Assembly: GCA_900318145.1 (NCBI GenBank)
Contig: ONJM01000010.1
Location: forward strand, 1-64,000
Length of the DNA stretch: 64,000 nt
Source: an uncultured Eubacteriales bacterium
GTDB taxonomy: Bacteria; Bacillota; Clostridia; Christensenellales; Aristaeellaceae
Reading direction: 5' to 3'
Shown: one piece after another, positions 44,551 through 53,426 of the stretch
Layout: each line of letters opens with the position of its first letter
How positions within the stretch are numbered: the first letter of the stretch is position 1
Notes under the pieces: generated by a model
The model's database searches: none
What the model was told of the DNA's origin: nothing
The model's input: only the letters and a program-made list of their open reading frames with translations
Made by a program: the position numbers and the translations under genes

Positions 44551-45043
44551 CGTACCATTCCTCCAGTTCGCCTTTCAGCATCGTTTTCGCTTTCTTTAAA
44601 CGGTAATTGACGGTGGAACGGGGAGCACGGAGCACTTTTGCGATTTCCTCCAGGTTCATGCCCTGGTACCAGCGCAGCAGCGTTACTTCCTTCAGCCTCG
44701 GCGGCAGGGACATCACCGCACGCGTAACGGTGTCATCCCGCTCCTCGAAGGGTACGGCGCCTTCCGGCAGGCTGTCCGGGGATACGGACCGGTCCGTATT
44801 CCGGAACCAGGAGCTCTTCAGCTGATCCTTGCATTGGTTGACGGCGATGCGCGTCAGCCATGTTTTTTCGTCTGCTTCGCCGCGGAAACGGTCATAGTGT
44901 TTCCAGGCCTTAAAGAATGTTTCCTGCACTGCGTCTTCCGCCAGGGCGGCATCGCCCAGATAGGCGAAGCAGAGATGAAGGATCGGCTTTTCCCACCGGG
45001 CAATCGCGTTTTCCAGCCATTCCCGGCGCGGATCCTGTGCCAT
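44540..45043 (-). CDS. ECF-type RNA polymerase sigma factor
   Basis: 167 residues. Region 2 (LCFAYLGDAALAEDAVQETFFKAWKHYDRFRGEADEKTWLTRIAVNQCKD) and region 4 (MSLPPRLKEVTLLRWYQGMNLEEIAKVLRAPRSTVNYRLKKAKTML) are complete. Start at ATG45043 after AAAGGAGGG; an in-frame ATG at 45064 lies upstream of the ribosome site. Expected to be held by the membrane protein encoded next. The regulon is not evident. Confidence 0.93.
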   Translation of the reverse strand: MAQDPRREWLENAIARWEKPILHLCFAYLGDAALAEDAVQETFFKAWKHYDRFRGEADEKTWLTRIAVNQCKDQLKSSWFRNTDRSVSPDSLPEGAVPFEERDDTVTRAVMSLPPRLKEVTLLRWYQGMNLEEIAKVLRAPRSTVNYRLKKAKTMLKGELEEWYDEE

Positions 45044-45193
45044 GCGGCTCCCTCCTTTCGTCACTGATTAGACGAGGCTGCGGATAAAAGTGTCCAAAAC
45101 CGTGAAAAAGAAAATTATGGATTATCATTTTCCGGAATTCATACTATCCGGCCGGCTTTTTCCCGTCAATCCCCGGGACTGCGGAAAAAAGCC

Positions 45194-45222
45194 TTTTCTG
45201 TCTCCGGATCCTCTGATATAAT
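45194..45222 (+). promoter_or_regulatory. Probable promoter of the cytoplasmic GH3 gene
   Basis: Perfect -10 TATAAT (45217-45222) with a weak -35 (TTTTCT) at 17 bases. The weak -35 suggests activator dependence. The remaining ~170 bases of the gap hold no other recognisable signal. Confidence 0.5.
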
Positions 45223-45296
45223 CACGGCAGAAGGAATGATCCGGAATAAGGACAGATCCAAAGTGAATATCGGGAAGACACGAAAGGAGCAGACGG

Positions 45297-47573
45297 ATGG
45301 ACGTTAAGAAACTGGTTTCCCAAATGACGCTGGAGGAAAAGGCCGGCCTTTGTTCCGGCGACGATTTCTGGCACACAAAGGCTGTGGAGCGGCTGGGAAT
45401 TCCCCGGGTAATGGTCAGCGACGGCCCCCACGGACTGCGCAAACAGGACGATGCGGCGGATCATCTGGGAATCAACGACAGCATCAAGGCGGTCTGCTTT
45501 CCCGCCGCCAGCGCAACGGCGGCGTCCTTTGATCCGGACATGATCCGGGAAATGGGGGAAGCCCTGGGTGACAGCTGCCAGCATGAGAAGGTATCCGTCC
45601 TGCTGGGGCCGGCGGTCAATATCAAACGGTCACCGCTGTGCGGCCGGAATTTTGAGTATTTTTCCGAGGATCCGTATCTGGCGGGGAAAATGTGCGCCGC
45701 GCTGATCCAGGGCGTGCAGAGCCGGAATATCGGCACCAGTATCAAGCATTTTGCCCTGAACAACCAGGAACACCGCCGGATGAGCAGTTCTTCCGACTGT
45801 GACGAGCGCACCATGCGGGAGATTTATTTCCCGCCGTTCGAAACCGCGGTGAAGGAAGCGAAGCCCTGGACCTTCATGTGTTCCTACAACAGGATCAACG
45901 GCGTATACGCCTCCGAGAATCCATGGCTCCTGACGGACGTGCTGCGGAAGGAATGGGGCTTTGACGGTTATGTGATGTCCGACTGGGGCGCCGTCAGCAA
46001 CCGGGTTGCCGGCGTGGCGGCGGGACTGGATCTGGAAATGCCCGCATCCGGCGGCGTCAATGACCGGAAGATCGTGGAAGCCGTGAAGGCCGGAAAGCTG
46101 GATGAGAAACTGGTGGACCTGGCCTGTGAACGGATCCTGGAGATTTCATACCGGTATCTGGAAAACGCGAAGCCGGATACACCCTGGGATCAGGAAAAGC
46201 AGCACGCCCGGGCGGCGGAGATCGCCGCGGACTGCATGGTGCTGCTGAAGAATGACGGGGATCTGCTGCCGCTTTCGAAGGAGGATACGGCAGCCTTCAT
46301 CGGAGAGTTTGCCGAAAAGCCCCGCTTCCAGGGCGGCGGAAGCTCTCACATCAACTGCTTCAGGACCACCAGCGCCGTGGAGGCGGCAAAGGCTGCCGGC
46401 CTGAAGGTAACCTACGCGCCCGGTTATTCCGTGGAGAAAGATGAGCTGACGGATGAACGCCTTGCGGAAGCCGTTGCGGCGGCGAAAAAGGCGAAGGCCG
46501 CAGTGGTGTTCGCCGGCCTGCCGGATTCCTACGAGTCCGAAGGATACGACCGGACGCATATGCGGATGCCGGAATGCCAGAACCGTCTGATTGAAGCGGT
46601 GGCGGAAGCCAATCCAAACACGGTGGTGGTGCTGCACAACGGTTCCCCGGTGGAAATGCCCTGGATCGGCAAAGTCCGCGGTGTGCTGGAAGCTTATCTA
46701 GGCGGCCAGGCCGTCGGTGAGGCCGCGGTGCGGGTGCTGTTCGGCGACGTGAATCCTTCCGGCCACCTGCCGGAATCCTTCCCGGTTCAGCTGGAGGACA
46801 ACCCCTCCTTTCTGTATTACGGCGGGGAAGGCAACCGGACAGAGTACCGGGAAGGCGTTTTTGTGGGATACCGGTACTATGACAAAAAGAAGATGAACGT
46901 GCTGTTCCCCTTCGGGTTCGGCCTGTCCTATACGACCTTCGCGTTCAGCGGCCTGAAGCTCAGCGCGGAAAGCATCCGGGATACGGACACCCTCACGGTG
47001 ACGGCCACCGTGACCAATACCGGGAACCGCGCCGGCAAGGCGGTGGCGCAGCTGTATGTCGGGGATACGGAAAGCACGCCTATCCGTCCGGTGCGGGAAC
47101 TGAAGGGATTCCGGAAAGTCTTCCTGCAGCCCGGGGAAAGCCGGGAGGTTTCCTTTACGCTGGACAAGCGCTCCTTTGCCTACTGGAATACGGAAATTCA
47201 CGACTGGCACGTGGAGACCGGTGATTTTACCATCGAAGTCGGGGACTCCAGCCGGAATCTGCCGTTGTGCGCGGCGGTGAAGGTGGAGTCCACCGTGGAA
47301 CTGCCCCGGCACTATACGCAGGACAGTATCTACCTGGACCTGATGGCGGATCCGAAAGCAAAGAAGATCATAACCGGTTTCATGAAGAAGACCATGGAGA
47401 TCTTCGGCACGGAACAGCGGGAGGAAGATTCCACGGAAGCCGCAAAAGAAGCAATCACAGAGGAAATGACCATGGCGATGATGAAGTATATGCCGCTGCG
47501 CGGCATGCTCAGCTTCGGCGGCGCTGAAAACGCGGAAGAGATGGAGAAACTCATACAGCAGCTGAACGGGTAA
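45297..47573 (+). CDS. Glycoside hydrolase family 3 (beta-glucosidase type), cytoplasmic
   Basis: 758 residues without a signal peptide. The N-terminal TIM barrel contains RLGIPRVMVSDGPHGLR, the KHFALNNQEHRR loop and the nucleophile Asp near residue 229 in GYVMSDWGAV. An alpha/beta sandwich and a C-terminal fibronectin-III-like domain (about 560-660, FGFGLSYTTF then PVRELKGFRKV) follow. It probably cleaves imported beta-linked oligosaccharides. The last ~90 residues are a charged helical tail not typical of the family. ATG45297 follows AAGGAG. Confidence 0.94.
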   Translation: MDVKKLVSQMTLEEKAGLCSGDDFWHTKAVERLGIPRVMVSDGPHGLRKQDDAADHLGINDSIKAVCFPAASATAASFDPDMIREMGEALGDSCQHEKVSVLLGPAVNIKRSPLCGRNFEYFSEDPYLAGKMCAALIQGVQSRNIGTSIKHFALNNQEHRRMSSSSDCDERTMREIYFPPFETAVKEAKPWTFMCSYNRINGVYASENPWLLTDVLRKEWGFDGYVMSDWGAVSNRVAGVAAGLDLEMPASGGVNDRKIVEAVKAGKLDEKLVDLACERILEISYRYLENAKPDTPWDQEKQHARAAEIAADCMVLLKNDGDLLPLSKEDTAAFIGEFAEKPRFQGGGSSHINCFRTTSAVEAAKAAGLKVTYAPGYSVEKDELTDERLAEAVAAAKKAKAAVVFAGLPDSYESEGYDRTHMRMPECQNRLIEAVAEANPNTVVVLHNGSPVEMPWIGKVRGVLEAYLGGQAVGEAAVRVLFGDVNPSGHLPESFPVQLEDNPSFLYYGGEGNRTEYREGVFVGYRYYDKKKMNVLFPFGFGLSYTTFAFSGLKLSAESIRDTDTLTVTATVTNTGNRAGKAVAQLYVGDTESTPIRPVRELKGFRKVFLQPGESREVSFTLDKRSFAYWNTEIHDWHVETGDFTIEVGDSSRNLPLCAAVKVESTVELPRHYTQDSIYLDLMADPKAKKIITGFMKKTMEIFGTEQREEDSTEAAKEAITEEMTMAMMKYMPLRGMLSFGGAENAEEMEKLIQQLNG

Positions 47574-47604
47574 TAAATAATAAACAAGCTTCATCCGGAT
47601 AAAA

Positions 47605-47637
47605 GGAACTGCCGCTCCGAACAGGGCGGCAGTTTCA
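47605..47637 (+). terminator. Terminator after the GH3 gene
   Basis: AACTGCCGC pairs with GCGGCAGTT around a short loop; followed by TTCATCTT, a weak T tract. It separates the converging GH3 and MATE genes. Confidence 0.7.
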
Positions 47638-47657
47638 TCTTGCGAAAGGAAAGGATT

Positions 47658-49007
47658 TTAAATTTCCCTTGTCAGGTTTTTCACCCACTTGTATTTCCGG
47701 AAACGGTACATGACCCAGGGGATTTTTCCGACTTCATCCAGGCAGGTGCAGGCGTATACCGCGAGTACGGGCCAGTGAAACACAAATGCGCCGAGCAGCG
47801 CCAGCGGGATGGCGACGCCCCACATGCAGACCGCCAGGGAATACATATCGAACACCGTATCCCCGCCGCCGTCCAGCACGCCGTTGATCGTGACGGTGTT
47901 GACGCTGCGGCCGATCATATAGACCGCCATGATGATCATCATACCGGTCAGGTGGCGCTGGGCTTCCGGGCTCAGGATCACCATCCGGACCACCAGGGGT
48001 GTAAGGGCCAGCACCACGGCGGTGGAAGCGAAGCCGATAATATAGGAAATGTTTTTCAGCCTGATTCCGTAGGCTTTTCCCTTTTCCAGCCTTCCGGCAC
48101 CCAGTTCGTTGCCGACCATGATTCCTGCCGCGCTGCCCACGCCGTTGCAGACGCAGCAGATCAGGTCCCGCACGACGGCAGCCACGGAGTTGGCCGCGGC
48201 TGCGTCTGTTCCCATATGGCCCATGATCGCGGTGTAGGATGTGAATCCGACGCCCCAGAACAATCCGCCGCCCAGCAGGGGAAGGCATTGCTTCCGGAAA
48301 TCCTTCGCCAGTTCCTTCTGCCGTTCGAAAAACCGGTTCCATGCCGGCCGCACATAGCTTTCTCCCCGGGAAACCCAGAGGCAGAGAACGAGCTCAATGG
48401 CCCGGGAAAGCGTGGTCGCCAGGGCCGCACCCCGCGCCTCCATCCGCGGCGCGCCCAGCAGGCCGAAAATAAAAATACTGTTCAGCAGGATGTTCAGGAC
48501 CACGGCGCTGCTGGAAATCCAGGCGCAGGGCCCCACATGATCCGTGACCTTCATGGAGGTCAGGTAGCATTCGCAGATCCCTGTGATCAGATAGGAAAAA
48601 CCGGCAATACGCAGATAGCTGCCGCCGATTTCGATGATCGGATCATCGTGGGAGAAAAGGCGCATCAGCGTTTCCGGCATGATTTCGCAGGCGGCGAAAA
48701 AAAGCAGCGAGATCAGTCCGTTCCACCGGAGCATGAGATTGAAAAGCCTCCGCAGCGTTGCCCTGTCTCCCTTGCCGAAGTATTGGGCGCCGAGGATGGC
48801 CCCCGCGGCGGTGACGGACATGAGGAACATGTTCTGCACAAACTGGATCTGGGTGGCCAGCGAAACCGCAGTCATCTGGTTCTGCGTCACCTGCCCCAGC
48901 ATCAGGGCGTCCGCCGCCGCAACCGCCGCCAGCATCAGACTCTGGAAGGCGATAGGCAGCGTCAGCTTTTTCAGCTTGCCGTTGAATTCTTTTTTGTCAA
49001 TTTCCAT
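47658..49007 (-). CDS. MATE-family efflux transporter
   Basis: 449 residues with about twelve membrane helices in two related halves. Typical features: LTLPIAFQSLMLAAVAAADALMLG near the N-terminus, GAILGAQYFGKGD and, in the second half, GIMVGNELGAGRLEKG. Uses a Na+ or H+ gradient to export drugs or metabolites; substrate unknown. Start ATG49007 after GAGGT; an upstream in-frame codon at 49052 adds a non-family extension. Confidence 0.92.
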   Translation of the reverse strand: MEIDKKEFNGKLKKLTLPIAFQSLMLAAVAAADALMLGQVTQNQMTAVSLATQIQFVQNMFLMSVTAAGAILGAQYFGKGDRATLRRLFNLMLRWNGLISLLFFAACEIMPETLMRLFSHDDPIIEIGGSYLRIAGFSYLITGICECYLTSMKVTDHVGPCAWISSSAVVLNILLNSIFIFGLLGAPRMEARGAALATTLSRAIELVLCLWVSRGESYVRPAWNRFFERQKELAKDFRKQCLPLLGGGLFWGVGFTSYTAIMGHMGTDAAAANSVAAVVRDLICCVCNGVGSAAGIMVGNELGAGRLEKGKAYGIRLKNISYIIGFASTAVVLALTPLVVRMVILSPEAQRHLTGMMIIMAVYMIGRSVNTVTINGVLDGGGDTVFDMYSLAVCMWGVAIPLALLGAFVFHWPVLAVYACTCLDEVGKIPWVMYRFRKYKWVKNLTREI

Positions 49008-49075
49008 GGTGACCTCTTTATTTACGATGCCGTACCCCTGTGCGCGAAGCAAAGGATCCGATTGCCGACGCGGCT

Positions 49076-49105
49076 ATTATATGGTTACCGTTTCGGGCAA
49101 GTCAA
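49076..49105 (-). promoter_or_regulatory. Promoter of the MATE gene
   Basis: Minus strand TTGACT (49100-49105), 18-base spacer, TATAAT (49076-49081). Confidence 0.72.
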
Positions 49106-49142
49106 GAGAAAACGGCGCCGGAAAAGCACGGTAAAAAGGACT

Positions 49143-49170
49143 TTTACGGTACAGGAACGTTTGCTATAAT
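49143..49170 (+). promoter_or_regulatory. Promoter of the acyltransferase gene
   Basis: TTTACG (49143-49148), 16-base spacer, TATAAT (49165-49170); divergent from the MATE promoter. Start codon 59 bases downstream. Confidence 0.6.
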
Positions 49171-49228
49171 AACAGGGCACAGAGCAAAATCAGAAAACCG
49201 GCGCGGAATTCGGGAGGAGATACTGTTA

Positions 49229-50968
49229 ATGGACTGGATGTACCTGTTCTATTTTTTTCTGGCCACGCTGATTTTTTTCGGGGCGAAAAGTACCGGCCGG
49301 GGGAACTGGAACGAAGAGTATACTTCGCTGAAGCAGACAAAGATTCTGCAGGGCATCACGGCTTTGGGGATTGCGCTGCACCATATGGCGCAGAAAACCT
49401 GCGCGCCCTGGCATCCGCGGATTTATATGGTTCACGGTCTGGATCCCTTTATTCCCATGGGATATATGCTGGTGTCCGTGTTCCTGTTCTGCAGCGGGCT
49501 GGGCCTGTACAAGAGCTGGAAAATCAAACCGGGTTACCTGAAAGGTTTTTTCCGCAGGCGGATCCTGCCGATCATCATCGCTTTTTACCTGTCCGAGATC
49601 ATCTATACCGCTGTCCGTCTGGCGATGGGGGAGAAGATGGACACGGTGACGGTGCTCTGGTACCTTTCCGGACTGCATATGGCGAATTTCAACGCCTGGT
49701 ATGCGATCGTCATTCCGTTTTTCTACCTTGTGTTCTGGGCGGCCTTCCGGTTCTGCCGGCGGGAATGGCTTGCCATTTCCCTGGTCATCCTCTTTGTGCT
49801 GGGCTATACGGCCCTCGGCGCCGCCATTGACCACCAGAACGACTGGTGGATGCGGGGGGAATGGTGGTATAACAGCGCGATGCTCTTCCCGCTGGGGATG
49901 ATATTCGGAAAGCATGAAGCAAAAATCACAAAAGTGCTGAAAAAAGGATACTGGTTCTGGCTGATCCTTTTCTTCGCGGGATTCTTCCTGCTGTACCAGC
50001 AGTCGGAATGGCTGATCGGCCGCCGCCTGGGATACTATGTCTACGGGCCGGACAAAGTGGTCAGACGCATGCTGAGCGCGGGAACCCAGTGGGTTGTGGG
50101 ATTCTTCTATACAGGCTTCTGGTTCCTGATGATGATGAAGATCCGGCTGGGCAACAGGGTCACCGCCTGGCTCGGCGCCGTGACGCTGGATTTCTATCTG
50201 ATGCACGGCATTTTTGTGGAACTGTTCGGATACAATTTCCTGGACATAGCAAAGAGTATTTACTATATAAAGAATGTTCCGCTCTATATTGCCGCGGTGC
50301 TGGCGGCCTCCGTCCCGTCGACGCTCCTGTTCCGGTGGATCCGGATTAAGGTGACGGAATGGACGCAGAAAAAGGAACGTCCGGAGGGCGAGCCCTCCGG
50401 GAAAAAAGAATCTCTGCGTGCCCGGCTGCGTCGGCGGAAGAAGGAAAGGGCTCTGAGAGAACGGGGCAGGGTCCGCAGCTATCTGGTACCGGCGGTGACT
50501 GTGCTGTTTCTGCTGGGCTTCTACTTTGCACTGGCGTCAGGCCGGAATAAGGATGAGCATGTTTTTGTGATGAATCGCCTGGAAATCCGGGTTCCTGTTT
50601 ATTTTTCAAGGGAGCGGGCGGACGAAAGAAATGCGCTGTTTAAATGTACCGGAGAAGGGAAAAAAGCTTCTTATCTGATTGCGGATGAAAGAATTCCGGA
50701 TGCGTCGGAACGGGAGCAGGGATCGCTGGAAAGCCTGGAAAGCTGTGAATGGCTGACGGAGCAGGAGGCGTACACAAATCCCCAGGGTGTCCGGATGATC
50801 CGTGGAATTGTCATAACGAACGGCATCCGGGAACGGCGGTACTATATTGAATGTGAAAACAGCCATCTGATGGTGATCCGTATGTCGGAAGACGACCGGT
50901 ATTACAATGTGCAGGACTGTGAAGAGGCAATGCGGCAGACGGCGGACAGCATCCGGCCGGCAAAATAA
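49229..50968 (+). CDS. Membrane acyltransferase (acyltransferase-3-like) with extra C-terminal domain
   Basis: 579 residues. About ten membrane helices form an acyltransferase-3-type region; LQGITALGIALHHMAQKT carries the His usually essential in that family, and the last helices contain FYLMHGIFVELFGY. A very basic cytoplasmic loop (about 375-415) is followed by one more helix (about 418-435) and a ~140-residue soluble domain, probably external and unrecognised. Such enzymes O-acylate cell-surface glycans; the acceptor is unknown. ATG49229 follows GGGAGGAGA; in-frame sequence back to 49040 crosses the promoter. Confidence 0.83.
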   Translation: MDWMYLFYFFLATLIFFGAKSTGRGNWNEEYTSLKQTKILQGITALGIALHHMAQKTCAPWHPRIYMVHGLDPFIPMGYMLVSVFLFCSGLGLYKSWKIKPGYLKGFFRRRILPIIIAFYLSEIIYTAVRLAMGEKMDTVTVLWYLSGLHMANFNAWYAIVIPFFYLVFWAAFRFCRREWLAISLVILFVLGYTALGAAIDHQNDWWMRGEWWYNSAMLFPLGMIFGKHEAKITKVLKKGYWFWLILFFAGFFLLYQQSEWLIGRRLGYYVYGPDKVVRRMLSAGTQWVVGFFYTGFWFLMMMKIRLGNRVTAWLGAVTLDFYLMHGIFVELFGYNFLDIAKSIYYIKNVPLYIAAVLAASVPSTLLFRWIRIKVTEWTQKKERPEGEPSGKKESLRARLRRRKKERALRERGRVRSYLVPAVTVLFLLGFYFALASGRNKDEHVFVMNRLEIRVPVYFSRERADERNALFKCTGEGKKASYLIADERIPDASEREQGSLESLESCEWLTEQEAYTNPQGVRMIRGIVITNGIRERRYYIECENSHLMVIRMSEDDRYYNVQDCEEAMRQTADSIRPAK

Positions 50969-50995
50969 TTCATCAGGATCCGGGAGGGAAAGAAA

Positions 50996-51490
50996 ATGCC
51001 GAGAGTTATCGTGGTATGCGGAAGGCTGTGCAGCGGGAAGACAACTTATGCAAAAAAACTGCGCGACGAATGCGGCGCAATGATCCTTTCAGCGGATGAG
51101 CTGATGCTGGCGCTTTTTCCGGAGGGCGCCGGGGAAAAACATGATATTTATGTACGCAGGACGGAGGATTACCTGCTGAACCTGTCGCTGCAGATCCTGC
51201 AGGCGGGTACGGATGTGATCCTGGACTGGGGGCTCTGGACGCCGGAGCTGCGGCGTAAAATCCGGTCGTTCTACAACGACCACGGAGTGAAGCTGGAGGT
51301 GATTTACCTTCGGCTCAGCGAAGAGGAATGGCAGCGGAGAATCCGGAAAAGGAACGCCGCGGTGGAGCAGCAGATGAACCGGGCGGCATATTATGTGGAC
51401 GAGGGCCTTCTGCAAAAATTCAAGGATCTTTTCCGGGAACCTTCCGCGGAGGAAGTGGACCGGATTATCGACAGCAAACCGTCAGAATAA
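50996..51490 (+). CDS. P-loop kinase-like ATPase (AAA_33/zeta-like)
   Basis: 164 residues, a single small P-loop domain. Walker A is CGRLCSGKTTYAKKL (residues 8-22), followed by the ILSADELMLALFP substrate region, VILDWGLWTPELRRKI and a lid-like stretch (EEEWQRRIRKRNA). The pattern fits small-molecule or RNA-repair kinases and zeta-like proteins; no antitoxin gene is adjacent, so a toxin role is not supported. Ribosome site GGGAGGGAAAG. Downstream of the acyltransferase by 27 bases, probably cotranscribed. Confidence 0.82.
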   Translation: MPRVIVVCGRLCSGKTTYAKKLRDECGAMILSADELMLALFPEGAGEKHDIYVRRTEDYLLNLSLQILQAGTDVILDWGLWTPELRRKIRSFYNDHGVKLEVIYLRLSEEEWQRRIRKRNAAVEQQMNRAAYYVDEGLLQKFKDLFREPSAEEVDRIIDSKPSE

Positions 51491-51535
51491 AAAGCTTAAG
51501 GAACGCACCTCCACTACATCTTGTGGTGTGCGTAC

Positions 51536-51565
51536 AACCCGAAACGATAACAGTTTCGGGTTTTT
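51536..51565 (+). terminator. Strong terminator after the P-loop gene
   Basis: AACCCGAAAC / GTTTCGGGTT (10 bp, loop GATAACA) followed by T residues. A second hairpin (ACGCAC...GTGCGT around CCAC/GTGG) lies just before it at about 51503-51533. Confidence 0.9.
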
Positions 51566-51719
51566 GCGCCTGTATCGCGCAGATACAAAATTTGTACACA
51601 CTTTTTTTTCAACGATTTAGAAAACAAGGATGCTGATGGCAAAAGGCTGTTAACGTTTCCAATTTTCCGCGGATATGTAGGATACGGGACAAAAAATGGC
51701 AAAATACAACATATTGTGC

Positions 51720-51748
51720 TTGCAAAAAAAATGCAAACAGAGTATACT
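51720..51748 (+). promoter_or_regulatory. Promoter of the second sugar-importer operon
   Basis: TTGCAA (51720-51725), 17-base spacer, TATACT (51743-51748). The -35 is inside the repeat TTGCA-a(7)-TGCAA, and TTAACGTTT at about 51649-51657 resembles half of a LacI-type operator. The rest of the 369-base gap is AT-rich with no further feature seen. Confidence 0.6.
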
Positions 51749-51859
51749 TCATTTCGCTATTGAGGAATTGAATCGGATTTATGAGGATGTCGATAACAGC
51801 GGGATCGCTGTTTGAGAATATTGCGGCACTGCCGCGAAAAATAAAAGGAGGAACCCCGT

Positions 51860-53224
51860 ATGAAGAAAGTCCTTTCCCTGGTCCTGGCTCTGGCTCTCGT
51901 GCTGGGCTGCGCAAGCTTCGCGACTGCTGAAAATGCCAAAATCAAACTGGTTGTTTATTCCTTCACCAACGAACTGCAGGGCATGATCGAAAAGTATTAT
52001 GCTCCGAATCATCCGGAAATCGAGTTCGACTTCCAGATCTATCCGACCGACGGCAGTGCTTACACCACCAAGGTTGATACCCTGCTGGGCAGCGATGCCA
52101 CCAGCGACGAAGCTCCCGACATCTTCACCCTGGAAGCTGCGTTCGTAAAGCACTATGTCGAAATGGACTGGACCGGCGACCTGAAGAGCATCGGCTTCAC
52201 CGATGATGAACTGTCTGTTGCGTTCCCCGTCATGGCGCAGATCGGCCAGAACTCTGCCGGCGTGCAGAAGGGCCTGTCCTGGCAGTCCACCCCCGGCGTC
52301 CTGATGTATCGTGCTTCCCTGGCTGAGAAGTACCTGGGCGTGACCTCTCCTGAAGAAATGCAGGCGAAGGTTGCTGACTGGGATACCTTCCTCGAGACCG
52401 CTGAAGAACTGAAGGAAAAGTCTGAAGGCGCCTGCAAGATGATCACCGGCTCCGGCGACATCTGGAACGCTTACGCCTATCAGCGCAGTGCCGGCTGGGT
52501 TGTCGATGGCAAACTGAACATCGATGACGAGCTGCTGGACTTCGAAGAACTGGTTAAGACCATGTATCAGGATGACCTGACCCAGAAGGCCGGTGCCTGG
52601 GGCGAGACCTGGTTCGCCGGTATGCAGGGCGTGAATGAGACGCTGTGCTACTTCCTGCCCACCTGGGGTCTGCACTACACCCTGAAGCCCAACTGCGGAC
52701 AGGGCACCAATGACAAGATGACCGAAGAAGAACTGTCCACCTACAACCTCGAGAACGGCAACGGCACCTATGGTGACTGGCGCATCACGGACGGCCCCGT
52801 GGCTTACAGCTGGGGCGGCACCTGGATGGGCATCAACGCTGCCAAGGCTGCTACCGCGGACGACGCCAAGAAGGCCGCTATGCATGACCTGATCAAGTTC
52901 TTCACCCTGGATGATGACTTCCTGACCCAGTACGCTGCGGACAGCGGAGACTTCGTGGGCAGCGCAAAGGCTGTGGAAACCATTCTGGCCAACGGCGGCA
53001 CCCCGAACCCCTTCCTGGGCGGACAGGATCACTACGCCATCTTCGCCAAGGCCGCTTCCCTGGCCAACGGCGCTCTGATGAGCCAGTATGACGACACCAT
53101 CAACGACCTGTGGAGCAAGAACGTTACTGCTCCTTACGAAGCTGGCGAAGTGGATCTCGACACCGCGATCGCGAACTTCAAGGCTGCTGTGGCTGCTGCC
53201 ATCAACACCATCACTGTTGAATAA
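51860..53224 (+). CDS. Sugar ABC transporter substrate-binding protein
   Basis: 454 residues. The signal peptide MKKVLSLVLALALVLGCASF contains VLGC, a borderline lipobox, but SPase I cleavage after ATA is equally readable. The mature region (KLVVYSFTNELQGMIEKYY) has the layout of family 1 extracellular solute-binding proteins (COG1653-like). It is unlike the first binding protein in length and sequence, so a different sugar is expected. Ribosome site AAAGGAGG. A GC-rich hairpin follows the stop. Confidence 0.9.
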   Translation: MKKVLSLVLALALVLGCASFATAENAKIKLVVYSFTNELQGMIEKYYAPNHPEIEFDFQIYPTDGSAYTTKVDTLLGSDATSDEAPDIFTLEAAFVKHYVEMDWTGDLKSIGFTDDELSVAFPVMAQIGQNSAGVQKGLSWQSTPGVLMYRASLAEKYLGVTSPEEMQAKVADWDTFLETAEELKEKSEGACKMITGSGDIWNAYAYQRSAGWVVDGKLNIDDELLDFEELVKTMYQDDLTQKAGAWGETWFAGMQGVNETLCYFLPTWGLHYTLKPNCGQGTNDKMTEEELSTYNLENGNGTYGDWRITDGPVAYSWGGTWMGINAAKAATADDAKKAAMHDLIKFFTLDDDFLTQYAADSGDFVGSAKAVETILANGGTPNPFLGGQDHYAIFAKAASLANGALMSQYDDTINDLWSKNVTAPYEAGEVDLDTAIANFKAAVAAAINTITVE

Positions 53225-53264
53225 TCAGCCCTGATCCTGAAAAAGGTTGCTAAAAAGCAGTCTT

Positions 53265-53298
53265 GCGGGGCTGTCTCCTGCGAGGGAGGCAGCCCCGC
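53265..53298 (+). other. Intercistronic hairpin after the second binding-protein gene
   Basis: GCGGGGCTGTCTCC pairs with GGGAGGCAGCCCCGC (14 pairs, one G-T), no T run. It is followed directly by the palindrome TTCTTGCAAGAA. Likely limits read-through or protects the upstream mRNA. Confidence 0.65.
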
Positions 53299-53325
53299 TT
53301 CTTGCAAGAAAGGTTTTCGCTTTTT

Positions 53326-53378
53326 CTTGCGTAAGCGCTTATAGAAGCGCATCTCTGCTATATCAACGTTTACGCAAG
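53326..53378. repeat. Nested inverted repeat before the permease genes
   Basis: CTTGCGTAA (53326-53334) and TTACGCAAG (53370-53378) are perfect complements and enclose GCGCTT-ATAG-AAGCGC plus an 18-base AT-rich stretch. It could be an operator pair or an RNA structure between binding protein and permeases. Confidence 0.5.
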
Positions 53379-53426
53379 GGAAAGCGCCTTGCTGTTTCCT
53401 ATTTAATCTTGAAAAGGGGTGGAGGT

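Noticed and set aside
50996-51490. Zeta-type toxin
   Set aside because: There is only a small P-loop kinase domain and no antitoxin-like neighbour; it is kept as a generic kinase-like ATPase.
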